64,000 nucleotides of DNA from Aliiroseovarius salicola (lineage in GTDB: Bacteria > Pseudomonadota > Alphaproteobacteria > Rhodobacterales > Rhodobacteraceae). Below are positions 27,697 through 37,496 of the stretch, piece after piece. A program made the position numbers and the translations under genes. The notes beneath the pieces are model-generated. The model did not search any database and had not been told where the DNA came from. It worked only from the letters and a program-made list of their open reading frames with translations. Position 1 is the stretch's first letter; every line of letters begins with the position of its first letter. The stretch lies in the NCBI RefSeq assembly GCF_027891095.1, contig NZ_JAQIIO010000002.1, positions 248,001 through 312,000 of the forward strand. The letters run 5' to 3'.

Positions 27697-28722
27697 TCAC
27701 CGCTTGCGCGAGCGCAGGAACCCAGTGATGTCATACGCCCGATCAAGGATTGGCTGGGCAATGGCGTCAGCCTTGTCGGCCCCTTCACCAAGGATCCGGT
27801 CAATCTCACCCTTGTCATTCATCAGGCGTGCCATTTCTTCGGAAATCGGACCGAGTTTGGCGACCGCCAGATCTGCCAGCGCGGGCTTGAACTTGCCCCA
27901 ACCCGCACCTGCAAATTCGGCAATCACCTGCTCTGGTGTGACTTCCGACAAGCCAGCATAAATATCCACGAGGTTGCGCGCCTCGGGGCGGTCTTTCAGC
28001 CCATCCAGCGTTTCCGGAAGCGGCTCCGGGTCTGTCTTGGCCTTCTTGAACTTCTTCGCAATCGTGTCAGCCGTATCGGTCATGTTGATGCGTTCCATGT
28101 CGCTTTCACCCGACTTGGACATCTTCTTCGACCCATCCCGCAAGTTCATCACACGCGTAGCTGGGCCTTCGATGATCGGCTCCGGCATCGGAAAGAAATC
28201 TTCTGCCTTGAAGTCATGGTTGAACTTCGATGCGATGTCGCGGGTCAGCTCAACATGCTGCTTCTGGTCCTCTCCCACCGGCACATGTGTGGCGTGGTAA
28301 AGCAGGATGTCGGCAGCCATCAGCGACGGGTAAGCGTAAAGACCAAGCGAGACTTTTTCGGCGTTCTTGCCCGCTTTGTCCTTGAACTGGGTCATCCGGT
28401 TCATCCAACCCACCCGCGCGACACAGTTGAAGAGCCACGCAAGCTCGGCATGGGCTGATACCTGCGATTGGTTGAACAGGATCGATTGCGAGGGATCAAT
28501 CCCCGCCGCCAGATACCCCGCCGCCACCTCACGGGTGGCATCGGTCAGTTCCGCCGGGTCTTGCCACACGGTGATCGCATGCAGATCCACCACACAATAG
28601 ATGGTTTCAAACTGCGGCCCCTGCATGTCGACAAAACGTTTGATGGCGCCAAGGTAATTGCCCAGCGTCAGCCCGCCCGAGGGCTTGACCCCCGAAAAAA
28701 TGCGCGGCGTATGTGTGGTCAT
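27697..28722 (-). CDS. trpS: Tryptophanyl-tRNA synthetase
   Basis: 341 residues from the ATG at 28722, with GGAGAA just upstream; the longer frame to 29040 is an artefact running through the promoter. Class I synthetase. The HIGH-type motif appears as [11 protein letters not shown] and the KMSKS loop as KKMSKSG. The Trp-specific [15 protein letters not shown] is present. It is divergent from the rhomboid gene, and the 128 bp between them hold both promoters. Confidence 0.96.
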   Translation of the reverse strand: MTTHTPRIFSGVKPSGGLTLGNYLGAIKRFVDMQGPQFETIYCVVDLHAITVWQDPAELTDATREVAAGYLAAGIDPSQSILFNQSQVSAHAELAWLFNCVARVGWMNRMTQFKDKAGKNAEKVSLGLYAYPSLMAADILLYHATHVPVGEDQKQHVELTRDIASKFNHDFKAEDFFPMPEPIIEGPATRVMNLRDGSKKMSKSGESDMERINMTDTADTIAKKFKKAKTDPEPLPETLDGLKDRPEARNLVDIYAGLSEVTPEQVIAEFAGAGWGKFKPALADLAVAKLGPISEEMARLMNDKGEIDRILGEGADKADAIAQPILDRAYDITGFLRSRKR

Positions 28723-28850
28723 GAGGTTCTCCGTATGGAAGTGTTCTGGATTTTCCGTGCCACCTCGCTTACCCATGCGATCAAGCCCCGTCAAGCAAGG
28801 CCCCCAAAACCGGGGTCCAAATGCTGCAGAAGAACAAAGGACCATGGCAA

Positions 28851-29549
28851 ATGAGCATGAATTCACCGCAAGAACCGCATGATCAGGCAGTGAACCCGCT
28901 GCCGCCCGTGGTGATTGCTCTGTCAGTGTTTCTGATTGGGATCGAAGTTGTCTTTGCAGCAGGGGCTTCCGGTTTTGTTGGTGGCCAAGAAGCTCTGGGC
29001 TGGCGCATCTCAGCGATCGAGAACTGGGGTTTCCGCGCACCTTTGTTCAGCTGGATGCTGGAAACCGGCCATTTCCCCCTGGCCGACCTGATGCGATTTT
29101 TCACTTACCCCTTCTTGCATCTCAGCTTCATGCATCTGCTGTTTGTGCTGGTCTTCGTGCTGGCGCTTGGCAAGATGGTAGGCGAAATCTTCTCTGCCCC
29201 CGCCTTTCTGATTATTTTCTTCGGGTCTTCCATTGTCGGGGCACTGGCCTATTGGGGGGTGTGGAATTCGCCCATTGTGCTCTATGGCGGATACCCCGCC
29301 GTTTACGGCCTCATTGGTGCCTATACGTTTCTCGTCTGGACCAACCTCGCGCTCACAGGTGGCAACCAGTTGCAGGCTTTCAGGCTGATTGCGTTCCTCC
29401 TCGGTATCCAGCTTGTGTTTGGTCTGATTTTTGGCGGAGGCATTGACTGGGTTGCAGAAATTGCAGGGTTTGCAACCGGATTTGGCCTGTCGTTTGTGGT
29501 CAGCCCAGGCGGATGGCAACGAGTGTTGATGCGGCTTCGGCAACGCTGA
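28851..29549 (+). CDS. Rhomboid-fold membrane protein lacking the catalytic Ser and His (pseudoprotease)
   Basis: 232 residues from ATG 28851 (AAAGGA upstream), six predicted membrane helices. The fold markers are there: [19 protein letters not shown] for the helix with the HxxxHxxxN-like region, and GLIGAY after the active-site loop. However, the GxSG motif reads GGYPAVYG, with Pro149 where Ser belongs. The AHxxG motif of the last helix reads VAEIAGF, with Glu203 for His. Both catalytic residues are therefore lost, so it cannot be an ordinary serine protease. A chaperone- or iRhom/derlin-like role is possible. The reading frame is intact. Confidence 0.85.
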   Translation: MSMNSPQEPHDQAVNPLPPVVIALSVFLIGIEVVFAAGASGFVGGQEALGWRISAIENWGFRAPLFSWMLETGHFPLADLMRFFTYPFLHLSFMHLLFVLVFVLALGKMVGEIFSAPAFLIIFFGSSIVGALAYWGVWNSPIVLYGGYPAVYGLIGAYTFLVWTNLALTGGNQLQAFRLIAFLLGIQLVFGLIFGGGIDWVAEIAGFATGFGLSFVVSPGGWQRVLMRLRQR

Positions 29550-29580
29550 GCCAATCGGCCCGGCAAGCCCTCGGGTCTAC

Positions 29581-29650
29581 TTTTTTCTTGCCAAAAATAC
29601 CTCGGGGTGAGCCTCAAAGAGGCGAGGGGCAGCGCCCCTTCACCCTTATT
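29581..29650. repeat. Intergenic repeat, copy C (between rhomboid and murJ ends)
   Basis: TTCTTGCCAAAAATACC is followed by TCGGGGTGAG, a small stem GCCTCAAAGAGGC and the hairpin AGGGGCAGCGCCCCT. It is nearly identical in layout to the copy at 55366 and the inverted copy at 40001. It lies between convergent genes, so it may act as a two-way terminator. Confidence 0.65.
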
Positions 29651-29663
29651 GCCGGGTGAAGGA

Positions 29664-31208
29664 CTATCTTCCCCGCCGGAACGCCGCCTTGAGCTCATGT
29701 GGGTAGAATGCCCCCAATGCCCGACCGATTACAAAATAGCTCACCATGCCAAGACCGACCAACCCAGCTAAAGCAAGGTAACGCCAGCCAGTCGCTGCAA
29801 GCGCTGGCCCGAGGATCAACAGGCCACACCAAAGGACTGCTCCCATTCCAATGGCAGCAAAAGAGATCCGCCAGATCCGACGTTTGAAACGCGCATCAAA
29901 CCGTGCAACCTCACCAAAACGACGACCGCCAATCAGCAGAAGGATCGCCATGAACCAACCTGCAACCGTCGTCGCAATGGCTGGCGCAATCCAGCCCAGT
30001 ATCGGTGCCAGACCAATGGCCAGCACCGCATTCACCACCATCGACCAAAGCGCGTAGCGGAAGGGCGTTTTGGTGTCTTCGCGAGCATAAAACAGCGGTT
30101 GAAGCACTTTCTGGAGGACAAATGACGGCAGTCCAAGGCCGTAGATCGCCACCGCCATCGCAATGGCCGCACTGTCATCTGATCCGGTCTGGCCGCGTTC
30201 AAACAGGACGGATACAAGCGGGAGCGGCATTACAATCAAAGCCACGGCTGCGGGCACAGTCAGCGCAAGCGAGACTTCACCGGCACGGGAGTAGGCCTCT
30301 CGTGCGCCGTCATGATCTTCGGCCCTCAGGCGGCGTGCAAGATCAGGCAATAGAACGATGCCGACAGCAATGCCGACAACACCCAATGGCAGTTGGTAGA
30401 GGCGGTCGGCAGCATAAAGCCACCCCACGGCCTTCTCGAAATTCGACGCCACTTGTTGACCGACCAGAAGGTTGATCTGCATGACACCCCCAGAAAGGGC
30501 CGCCGGGATCGCAATGGTTACAAGCTGCTTCATCTCGGGTGTCCAGCGCGGACGTCCCGGCATCAACGAGACGCCAGCGCGACGAGCTGCGACCCAGACG
30601 ATGCCCAGATGAACGACGCCTGCCAAGGGCACCATCCAAACCACCCACCAGATCACTTCGCCACCGAACAGGTTGCCTGCCAACAGGGCTCCAATGACCA
30701 GAATATTCAGAAACACGGGGGCCGCTGCCGCTGCCGCAAAGTGACCCGCAGCATTGAGCACCCCTGAGGCCAGGGCTGCCAGTGAGATGAACAGGATATA
30801 GGGGAACATGACCCGGCCATACCCAACGGTCAGGTCAAAGCTCTCGGTTCCGGCAAATCCACCTGCGGTGGCCCAGACGAGGGCGGGCATGAACAAAAGC
30901 GCCAATCCGGTCAGAATCAACAGCACAAAAGATAACCCGCTCATCGCTTCGCGGGCAAATCCCTGTGCGTCTTCACCCGCCTCATAGCGTTTGGAAAACA
31001 TCGGCACAAAAGCCGCATTGAACGCGCCTTCGCCAAAGAAGCGGCGGAACATATTGGGCAGGCGAAAGGCTGCTACAAAGGCGTCCAGCACGGGGCCGGG
31101 GCCGATATAGGCGAGCAGGAACACTTCGCGCACCAACCCCAGTACGCGGCTCATGAGCGTCCAGAATCCGACGGTCATCACTCCGGAGATCAAGCGGATC
31201 GGTTTCAT
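29664..31208 (-). CDS. murJ: Lipid II flippase MurJ (MviN)
   Basis: 514 residues, about 14 membrane helices. It flips peptidoglycan precursor lipid II across the inner membrane. The N-terminus has SRVLGLVREVFLAY-like sequence and FRLPNMFRRFFGEGAFNAAFVPMF, the strongest MurJ signature. GVVGIAVGIVLLPDLARR and FYAREDTKTPFRYAL are also typical. Its start overlaps the glnD stop by 4 bp. Confidence 0.96.
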   Translation of the reverse strand: MKPIRLISGVMTVGFWTLMSRVLGLVREVFLLAYIGPGPVLDAFVAAFRLPNMFRRFFGEGAFNAAFVPMFSKRYEAGEDAQGFAREAMSGLSFVLLILTGLALLFMPALVWATAGGFAGTESFDLTVGYGRVMFPYILFISLAALASGVLNAAGHFAAAAAAPVFLNILVIGALLAGNLFGGEVIWWVVWMVPLAGVVHLGIVWVAARRAGVSLMPGRPRWTPEMKQLVTIAIPAALSGGVMQINLLVGQQVASNFEKAVGWLYAADRLYQLPLGVVGIAVGIVLLPDLARRLRAEDHDGAREAYSRAGEVSLALTVPAAVALIVMPLPLVSVLFERGQTGSDDSAAIAMAVAIYGLGLPSFVLQKVLQPLFYAREDTKTPFRYALWSMVVNAVLAIGLAPILGWIAPAIATTVAGWFMAILLLIGGRRFGEVARFDARFKRRIWRISFAAIGMGAVLWCGLLILGPALAATGWRYLALAGLVGLGMVSYFVIGRALGAFYPHELKAAFRRGR

Positions 31209-33988
31209 GCCTGTGCTCTTTTCGCCCCTTTTTCGATGGCCTCTTGCAGCCGTTTTTCCAGAACCTTCTGCTTGTGCTCTGCGTGGAATTTCAGGCCGAA
31301 CATGTCCTTGACGTAAAAGCTGTCCACCACCTGCTCCCCATAGGTCGCGATGACCGCTGATGCGATATAGACATTGCTGTCAGCGAGTGTCCGGGTCAGG
31401 TCATAAAGAAGTCCGGGCCGGTCGCGCGTGTCCACTTCGATGATCGTATAGATCTCGGAGCCCTCATTGTCGAAGGTAATGGTGGTGGGCACTCTAAACG
31501 CGCGTTCGCGCTTTTTCATCTTGTCGCGATCGGCCATCGCCTCGCGTGCCACAACTTCACCTTTCAGGATCTTGTTGATCATCTGGGTCAGGCGGCGTTT
31601 CTTGCCGATGTCAAACGGGCTGCCGTCGGCGTCCTGCACCCAGAAACAGGCTGTGGCATAGCCGTCTTTTGACGTATAGGTGCGCGCGTCCACAATGTTG
31701 GCACCGACCAGCGTGAGCGCCCCTGCAAGGCGTGAGAAAATGCCCGGATGATCTGCCAGCACACAATAGACACGGGTCACATCCCGGTCTTCGTCATGCT
31801 CCAGCTCGACCCGCACCTCGTCATCCCCGATGCCATGCAGGAGATCGGCGAACACCATATGGGCGGTGACATGCAGCCCCTGCCAATAAGCGTCATAGTG
31901 GCGCTTGGTTTCTGCTTTCAATGCCTTGGCTGACCAGTCGGGCAGAGCGTCGCGCAGCGCCTTCTTGGCCTCTGCCCCCCGGTTTGCACGGCTCAGCTCT
32001 TCCATCCCACCTTCCAGAACCCGACGAGTCTGGTTGTAAAGTGTGCGAATGAGCGTGGCTTTCCAGTTGTTCCAAGTGTCCGGTCCAACACCGCGAATAT
32101 CACAGACAGTCAGCACGGTGAGCAGATCCAGCCGGCGCACCGAGCGCACCGCCTTCGCAAAATCACGCACCGTACGCGGGTCAGCAATATCGCGTTTCTG
32201 CGCCATGTCGGACATCAGCAGGTGATATCGCACCAGCCATTCGACGGTTTCACACTCCTTCGGTGTCAGCCCCAGACGGGGCGCGACTTTACGGGCGATC
32301 TGCGCCCCCAGCACCGAATGGTCCTGCGGCCGCCCCTTGCCGATGTCATGCAACAGCATCGCCACCATCAGGGTCTTGCGATTGACCCCTTTATCGATGA
32401 TTTCCGAGCTGATCGGCAGCTCGTCCTCCAACTCGTGCCGCTCAATCCGGGCAAAATTCGAGATCACCTGGATGGTGTGCTCGTCCACCGTATAGGAATG
32501 ATACATGTTGAACTGCATCATCGCCACGATCGGCTCAAACTCCGGGATGAAGGCCGCAAGTACCCCGAGTTCATTCATCCGGCGCAGGGCGCGTTCCGGG
32601 TTGCCGTGCTTCAAAAGCAGGTCGAGGAAGATCCGCACCGCTTCCTTGTCCTGCCGCATTTCGTCATCAATCAGATGCAGGTTGGCCGAAACCAGTCGCA
32701 TGGCGTCCGGATGGATCAACATGCCGGTGCGCAGACCTTCCTCAAAAAGCCTGAGCAGGTTCAGCTTGTCGGACAGAAAGCTGATGGGCTTGGCTACATC
32801 CAGTCGACCTTGATTGACGGTAAATCCGGCTTTGACCTTTTTGCGCCGCTTCAAAAGCCGCATCAGCGCAGGTTCTTTCTTTAGGTGTTGTGCCTCAAGT
32901 GCGGTCAGGAAGATGCGGGTCAGTTCACCCACTTGCGTTGCATGGCGGAAATAGGCCTGCATGAAATGCTCGACCCCGCGCCGCCCGCCCTTGTCCTTGA
33001 ACCCAAGCCGATCGGCGATTTCGACCTGCAGGTCAAAGGTGATCTGTTCGGTGGGGCGATTGGTCAGGAGATGCAGTTGGCATCGGGTCGCCCAAAGGAA
33101 CTCATCCGCTTTGCGGAAGGTTTGATATTCCTCTTCGGTAAAGACCCCTAGCCCCACCAGTTCCGATGTGTCCATCACCCGGTGTTGGTATTTCGCGACC
33201 CAATAAAGTGTCTGAAGGTCGCGCAGACCACCTTTGCCCTCTTTCACATTGGGTTCGACAACATAGCGCTGCCCACCCTGCTTCTTGTGGCGGGCATCCC
33301 GCTCGGCCAGCTTCGCTTCAATGAACTCGGGCAAGGTGCCCTTGAACAGATCCTTCCACAGCCGATCCGTGAGTTCTGCCGCAAGTTTGGCGTCCCCTCC
33401 GATGGCGCGCTGTTCCAGAAGGGCGGTGCGGATGGTGAAATCTTCGCGCCCCAACCGCAGGCAATCCTCGATGGTGCGAGCGGAGTGGCCCACTTTCAGG
33501 CGCAGATCCCAGAGCATGTAAAGCATGCTTTCGATCACACTCTCGGCCCAGGGTGTTATCTTATAGGGGGTGAGGAACAACAGATCCACGTCCGATTGAG
33601 GCGCCATTTCACCCCGCCCATATCCTCCTACGGCGCAAACGGCGATCCGTTCCGATTTGGTTGGCGTGCTCAGCGGATGCAATATTTCCGTCGCCACGCG
33701 AAAGATACTGCGCACAATCCCATCGGTCAGATAGGCATAAGATGCGGTGGCCTGATAGGCCGCAAACGGCGTTTCGGTCAGGGCATCTGCGATGACCTTG
33801 CGCCCTGACTTCATGGCATCTCTCAGGGCGGCGACGGTCAGTTTCCGCCGCGCCGCATCATCTTTCGCATTCTCAAGATCCGGCACCAATTCACGCCAAA
33901 GGGCACCCTCGTCAAAAATGACGCTGGGGGGGCAGATCAGCTCGTCTGCCTGGGCGAAAGGCTGTGTTAACGCGTCAGAATCCGGCAC
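31205..33988 (-). CDS. glnD: [Protein-PII] uridylyltransferase/uridylyl-removing enzyme GlnD
   Basis: About 927 residues if it starts at the GTG at 33988. The frame is open to 34066, but that part only overlaps the upstream lipoprotein gene, so the start is uncertain. Nucleotidyltransferase motif GGYGRGEMAPQSDVDLLFL, HD-domain LLHDIGKGRPQDHS and two C-terminal ACT domains (VEVDTRDRPGLLYDL in the second) give the full GlnD order. It senses glutamine and modifies PII proteins, controlling nitrogen assimilation. Coupled to murJ by a 4 bp overlap; its first codons overlap the end of the lppC-like gene. Confidence 0.94.
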   Translation of the reverse strand: MPDSDALTQPFAQADELICPPSVIFDEGALWRELVPDLENAKDDAARRKLTVAALRDAMKSGRKVIADALTETPFAAYQATASYAYLTDGIVRSIFRVATEILHPLSTPTKSERIAVCAVGGYGRGEMAPQSDVDLLFLTPYKITPWAESVIESMLYMLWDLRLKVGHSARTIEDCLRLGREDFTIRTALLEQRAIGGDAKLAAELTDRLWKDLFKGTLPEFIEAKLAERDARHKKQGGQRYVVEPNVKEGKGGLRDLQTLYWVAKYQHRVMDTSELVGLGVFTEEEYQTFRKADEFLWATRCQLHLLTNRPTEQITFDLQVEIADRLGFKDKGGRRGVEHFMQAYFRHATQVGELTRIFLTALEAQHLKKEPALMRLLKRRKKVKAGFTVNQGRLDVAKPISFLSDKLNLLRLFEEGLRTGMLIHPDAMRLVSANLHLIDDEMRQDKEAVRIFLDLLLKHGNPERALRRMNELGVLAAFIPEFEPIVAMMQFNMYHSYTVDEHTIQVISNFARIERHELEDELPISSEIIDKGVNRKTLMVAMLLHDIGKGRPQDHSVLGAQIARKVAPRLGLTPKECETVEWLVRYHLLMSDMAQKRDIADPRTVRDFAKAVRSVRRLDLLTVLTVCDIRGVGPDTWNNWKATLIRTLYNQTRRVLEGGMEELSRANRGAEAKKALRDALPDWSAKALKAETKRHYDAYWQGLHVTAHMVFADLLHGIGDDEVRVELEHDEDRDVTRVYCVLADHPGIFSRLAGALTLVGANIVDARTYTSKDGYATACFWVQDADGSPFDIGKKRRLTQMINKILKGEVVAREAMADRDKMKKRERAFRVPTTITFDNEGSEIYTIIEVDTRDRPGLLYDLTRTLADSNVYIASAVIATYGEQVVDSFYVKDMFGLKFHAEHKQKVLEKRLQEAIEKGAKRAQA

Positions 33989-35150
33989 CGGCAAAGCTTC
34001 TCGGTGCTGGGTTGATGACCACAACGTTATTGTTCTGGATCTGCGCCACGGCAAGCCCCCGTTCATTGGTACCGTCAGCGCGCAGGCGGAAGATGCCGTT
34101 CACGCCGGCAAAACCTTGTGCCTGTGTCAATGCGCTGGTGGTCAAAGCGTTGGATTGGCCCGATTTTGCCAAGGCCCCGATCGCGGCAATCCCATCATAG
34201 GCCAGCCCGGCAATCGGGTGCGGCGGGGTGCCATACCGCGCTTCATAGCGCGAGCGGAACTGAGCGTTCAGAGCAGGGTCCGGAATGGCAAACCATCCCC
34301 CTTGCAAGCCCGGCAGACTGGTGGCAGTTGCCGGAATGTCCCAACGTTGCAATCCGACCAGTTGCACACTGCCCGGTGCCACACCGTTTTCCGGCAAAAG
34401 CCCGGCCAGGAACGGCAGGGCGCCAGATGTGCCCGAGGTCAGGAATACGGACTGCGCACCAGAGTTTTTCACTTTTCTGCTGATGTCGGGTATCGCGTTA
34501 ACGATCCCATTCTGCGACAGCTCAAAGCTGCTTACGCCAGACAGCGTGGCTCCAGCGGTAGACACAGCACGCTGAATGGCGGCCGCACCGGCAATTTCCG
34601 ATCCGTCATTGCCATGCACGACCATGATATTGCCTTTGCCTCGGGATTTGGCAAAACTCACCAGTCGGCGGGCTGTGTTGTCAAACGTGTTGCCCAGTAC
34701 AAAGACATTACCGCCTGCGATGGTCGGGTTGTTTGAGAAGCTCAACACATTCACATTGCGGCTGGCAACAGCCAGCCCAGCTGCGTTGGCATTCTTGGCA
34801 AAGACCGGCCCCAACAGGATCTTGGCCCCGTCCCGCACCGCTTCCACCGCCACCGCTGCCGATTGGTTGGGATTTGCGGCGGTGTGATAGACACGCAGGT
34901 CGATTGTGACACCCGAAAGTTCGGACATCGCCAGCCGAGCAGCATTTTCCAGAGAAGACGCCAAAACCGCATCCGTTGAAGAACCAGATCCGCCGGGCAC
35001 CAGAAGGGCCACGGGAACGGGTTTGGACGGATTGATCTTCTGTCCCCCGCCGGATGAGGTCTGAACATTACAGGCCGTTAGAAAAATGAGCGAAGCAATT
35101 GAAATCGCGGCCGCAGCTGACTTGCGGGCACGCTGGAAAACAGCGAACAT
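33975..35150 (-). CDS. LppC-like lipoprotein (penicillin-binding protein activator family)
   Basis: 391 residues from the ATG at 35150, preceded by GAGAGG; the longer frame to 35444 runs over rsmI. The N-terminus has a lipoprotein signal ending in the lipobox LTAC, so it is attached to a membrane. The rest is a periplasmic-binding-protein fold (VALLVPGGSGSS, GPVFAKNANAAG) as in LpoA/LppC, which activate peptidoglycan synthases in gammaproteobacteria; in alphaproteobacteria the role is inferred. Divergent from rsmI, the common lppC-rsmI-yraN arrangement. Confidence 0.88.
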   Translation of the reverse strand: MFAVFQRARKSAAAAISIASLIFLTACNVQTSSGGGQKINPSKPVPVALLVPGGSGSSTDAVLASSLENAARLAMSELSGVTIDLRVYHTAANPNQSAAVAVEAVRDGAKILLGPVFAKNANAAGLAVASRNVNVLSFSNNPTIAGGNVFVLGNTFDNTARRLVSFAKSRGKGNIMVVHGNDGSEIAGAAAIQRAVSTAGATLSGVSSFELSQNGIVNAIPDISRKVKNSGAQSVFLTSGTSGALPFLAGLLPENGVAPGSVQLVGLQRWDIPATATSLPGLQGGWFAIPDPALNAQFRSRYEARYGTPPHPIAGLAYDGIAAIGALAKSGQSNALTTSALTQAQGFAGVNGIFRLRADGTNERGLAVAQIQNNNVVVINPAPRSFAGAGF

Positions 35151-35237
35151 GAACCATCCTCTCTCGGATACATATAGCGCGGCCAGGCCGCTCCTAAAGA
35201 CACCAACATAATAGTCACCAAAAACAGCAGGTCCAGT

Positions 35238-36092
35238 GTGAAACCCCAAAACTCTCCCCTCGACGCCGGGCTCTATCTGGTGGCGACACCAATCGGAAAC
35301 GCACGCGACATAACGCTGCGCGCCCTTGATATCCTTGCATCCGTTGATGTGATTGCCGCCGAAGACACGCGCACGGCGCGTAAGCTTATGGATATACACG
35401 GAATTCCATTGGGGGGGCGCAAGCTGATACCCTATCATGACCACTCCGGTCAGAACGGACGAGATGGGATCCGGAAACTCATTTCGGAAGGGTGCTCGGT
35501 GGCTTATGTCAGTGAGGCTGGCACGCCACTTGTTGCCGATCCCGGTTATGCGCTGGCCAGAGATGTGGCCGCTGATGAGGCTGTGGTCACCGCAGCCCCC
35601 GGTGCCTCGGCGGTACTGACCGCGCTGAGCCTGTCAACACTTCCCTCCGATAGGTTTCTCTTTGCCGGTTTCCCCCCTCAAGCCAAAGGCGCCCGAAAGA
35701 CTTGGCTGGCCGAGGTATTGGCGGTCGAGGCAACCCTTGTTCTTTACGAAAGCCCAAAGCGGATTAACCGCCTGTTAGGAGAAATCTGCTCTCTTAAAGC
35801 GGAAACCCGTCCCGCTGCGATCTGTCGAGAATTGACCAAACGATTCGAAGAGGTGTTGCGCGGGTCAGTTCAGGAGCTCTTTGACGCACTTCAGGACAGG
35901 ACACTAAAAGGTGAGATTGTTCTGGTCATCGGGCATCAGGCCAAAGAGGTTCAGGAAGATACTATGGAAGAGGCCTTGCGGAAAGCGATGGGTGAGATGT
36001 CAAAAAAGGATGCCGTGGCCTTTGTTGCCGAAGCATTGGGACTGCCTCGCCGCAAAGTTTATCAGGCGGCACTGGAGCTGGAGAAAGACTGA
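35238..36092 (+). CDS. rsmI: 16S rRNA (cytidine1402-2'-O)-methyltransferase RsmI
   Basis: 284 residues from a GTG start at 35238. SAM-dependent enzyme of the tetrapyrrole-methylase fold that modifies C1402 in the ribosomal decoding centre. LVATPIGNARDITLRA, AAEDTRTARKL and ISEGCSVAYVSEAGTPLV are diagnostic. The stop overlaps the yraN start by one base (TGATG). The promoter lies in the 87 bp shared with the divergent lppC-like gene. Confidence 0.95.
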   Translation: MKPQNSPLDAGLYLVATPIGNARDITLRALDILASVDVIAAEDTRTARKLMDIHGIPLGGRKLIPYHDHSGQNGRDGIRKLISEGCSVAYVSEAGTPLVADPGYALARDVAADEAVVTAAPGASAVLTALSLSTLPSDRFLFAGFPPQAKGARKTWLAEVLAVEATLVLYESPKRINRLLGEICSLKAETRPAAICRELTKRFEEVLRGSVQELFDALQDRTLKGEIVLVIGHQAKEVQEDTMEEALRKAMGEMSKKDAVAFVAEALGLPRRKVYQAALELEKD

Positions 36093-36445
36093 TGTCAGGA
36101 AAAACATCTTACCTTGCGGGACTTGCTGCGGAAAAAACGATCGAAGCGGATTATGTCAGCAAGGGGCATGGGATCGCCGCCCGTCGTTGGCGCGGGTCTC
36201 GCGGTGAAATTGACATCGTGGCGACAGACGGAGACGGCTTCATCTTCATAGAGGTCAAGAAGGCCCGGGATTTCGCCCGTGCCGCTGAACGGGTCAGCCG
36301 CGGGCAAATGCATCGCATTCTTGGGGCCGCCAGCGAGTTTGTTGCCAAACATCCAAAGGGATTGCTGACACCGATGCGATTTGATGTGGCGTTGGTCAAT
36401 CAATCAGGAGAACGTAGAATTCTGGAAAATGCGTTTGCCTATTGA
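36092..36445 (+). CDS. yraN: YraN/UPF0102 family nuclease-fold protein
   Basis: 117 residues. GSRGEIDIVATDGDGFIFIEVK matches the E..D..ExK active-site pattern of the restriction-nuclease-like UPF0102 family. The substrate is not known. It is translationally coupled to rsmI, its usual neighbour. Confidence 0.88.
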   Translation: MSGKTSYLAGLAAEKTIEADYVSKGHGIAARRWRGSRGEIDIVATDGDGFIFIEVKKARDFARAAERVSRGQMHRILGAASEFVAKHPKGLLTPMRFDVALVNQSGERRILENAFAY

Positions 36446-36550
36446 GTTAGGTGCAACCCACAAACGCAGGCAATTTTGCTTCTGCCATTGATCTCGACAC
36501 TTGGCTGCTCCATGTAAGACAAAACACTCAGGAGCCGCACAGGAGCCAGC

Positions 36551-37492
36551 ATGTCACTGAAAGTCGCCCTTCAGATGGACCCCATTGACCGGGTCGATAT
36601 CGATGCAGATAGCACCTTTCGAATTGCCGAAGAGGCGCAAAAGCGTGGGCATGAACTGTTTTTCTACACACCAGACCATTTGAGCTTCCGTGAAGGGCAT
36701 GTGATGGCGCGGGGGCATCGCATTGAGCTGCGCCGTGAGAAGGGCAACCACGTCACCATGGGGCCGCAGGAGGATATTGATTTGGCGGATTGGGATGTGA
36801 TCTGGCTGCGCCAGGATCCTCCTTTTGACATGGGATATATCACGTCCACCCATCTGCTGGACATGATTCACCCAAAGACGCTGGTGGTGAATGATCCCTT
36901 CTGGGTGCGCAACTACCCGGAAAAGCTGCTGGTATTGCAATTCCCGGATCTCACCCCACCAACTATGATTGCCCGTGATTTTGACACGTTGAAATCTTTC
37001 AAGAACACCCACGGGGACATCATCCTGAAACCTCTCTACGGCAATGGCGGCGCTGGGGTGTTCCGCTTGGAACATGGTGATCGCAACCTAGCTTCGCTGC
37101 ATGAACTCTTTATGGGCATCAACCGCGAGCCGCTGATCGCGCAGAAATTCCTGCCTGATGTATCGAATGGCGACAAGCGTATCATTCTGGTGGATGGCGA
37201 ACCGGTTGGCGCAATTAACCGGGTGCCCGCCGCTGGTGAAACCCGATCGAACATGCATGTCGGCGGACGCCCGGAAAAGATTGGCTTGACCGAACGCGAC
37301 ATCGAAATCTGCGCCGCCATCGGCCCGCTTCTGCGCGAAAAAGGCCAGATCTTTGTGGGGATCGACGTGATTGGCGACTACCTGACTGAGATCAACGTGA
37401 CCTCACCCACCGGCATTCAGGAACTTGAACGCTTTGATGGTACCAATACCGCCGAACTGATCTGGCAGGCCATCGAGGCCAAAGTCGGATAG
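36551..37492 (+). CDS. gshB: Glutathione synthetase
   Basis: 313 residues, proteobacterial GshB length. It ligates gamma-glutamylcysteine and glycine using [29 protein letters not shown], the ATP-grasp loop [13 protein letters not shown] and the metal-binding [13 protein letters not shown] are visible. A CAGGAG ribosome site precedes the ATG. The esterase gene starts 4 bp after its stop. Confidence 0.96.
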   Translation: MSLKVALQMDPIDRVDIDADSTFRIAEEAQKRGHELFFYTPDHLSFREGHVMARGHRIELRREKGNHVTMGPQEDIDLADWDVIWLRQDPPFDMGYITSTHLLDMIHPKTLVVNDPFWVRNYPEKLLVLQFPDLTPPTMIARDFDTLKSFKNTHGDIILKPLYGNGGAGVFRLEHGDRNLASLHELFMGINREPLIAQKFLPDVSNGDKRIILVDGEPVGAINRVPAAGETRSNMHVGGRPEKIGLTERDIEICAAIGPLLREKGQIFVGIDVIGDYLTEINVTSPTGIQELERFDGTNTAELIWQAIEAKVG

Positions 37493-37496
37493 CCCA

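Noticed and set aside
27136-28458. 440-residue frame on the plus strand over trpS and DUF2461
   Set aside because: Antisense to two confirmed genes and crosses a terminator and repeat B.
33989-34066. Upstream extension of glnD
   Set aside because: It overlaps the end of the lppC-like gene and is not part of known GlnD proteins.
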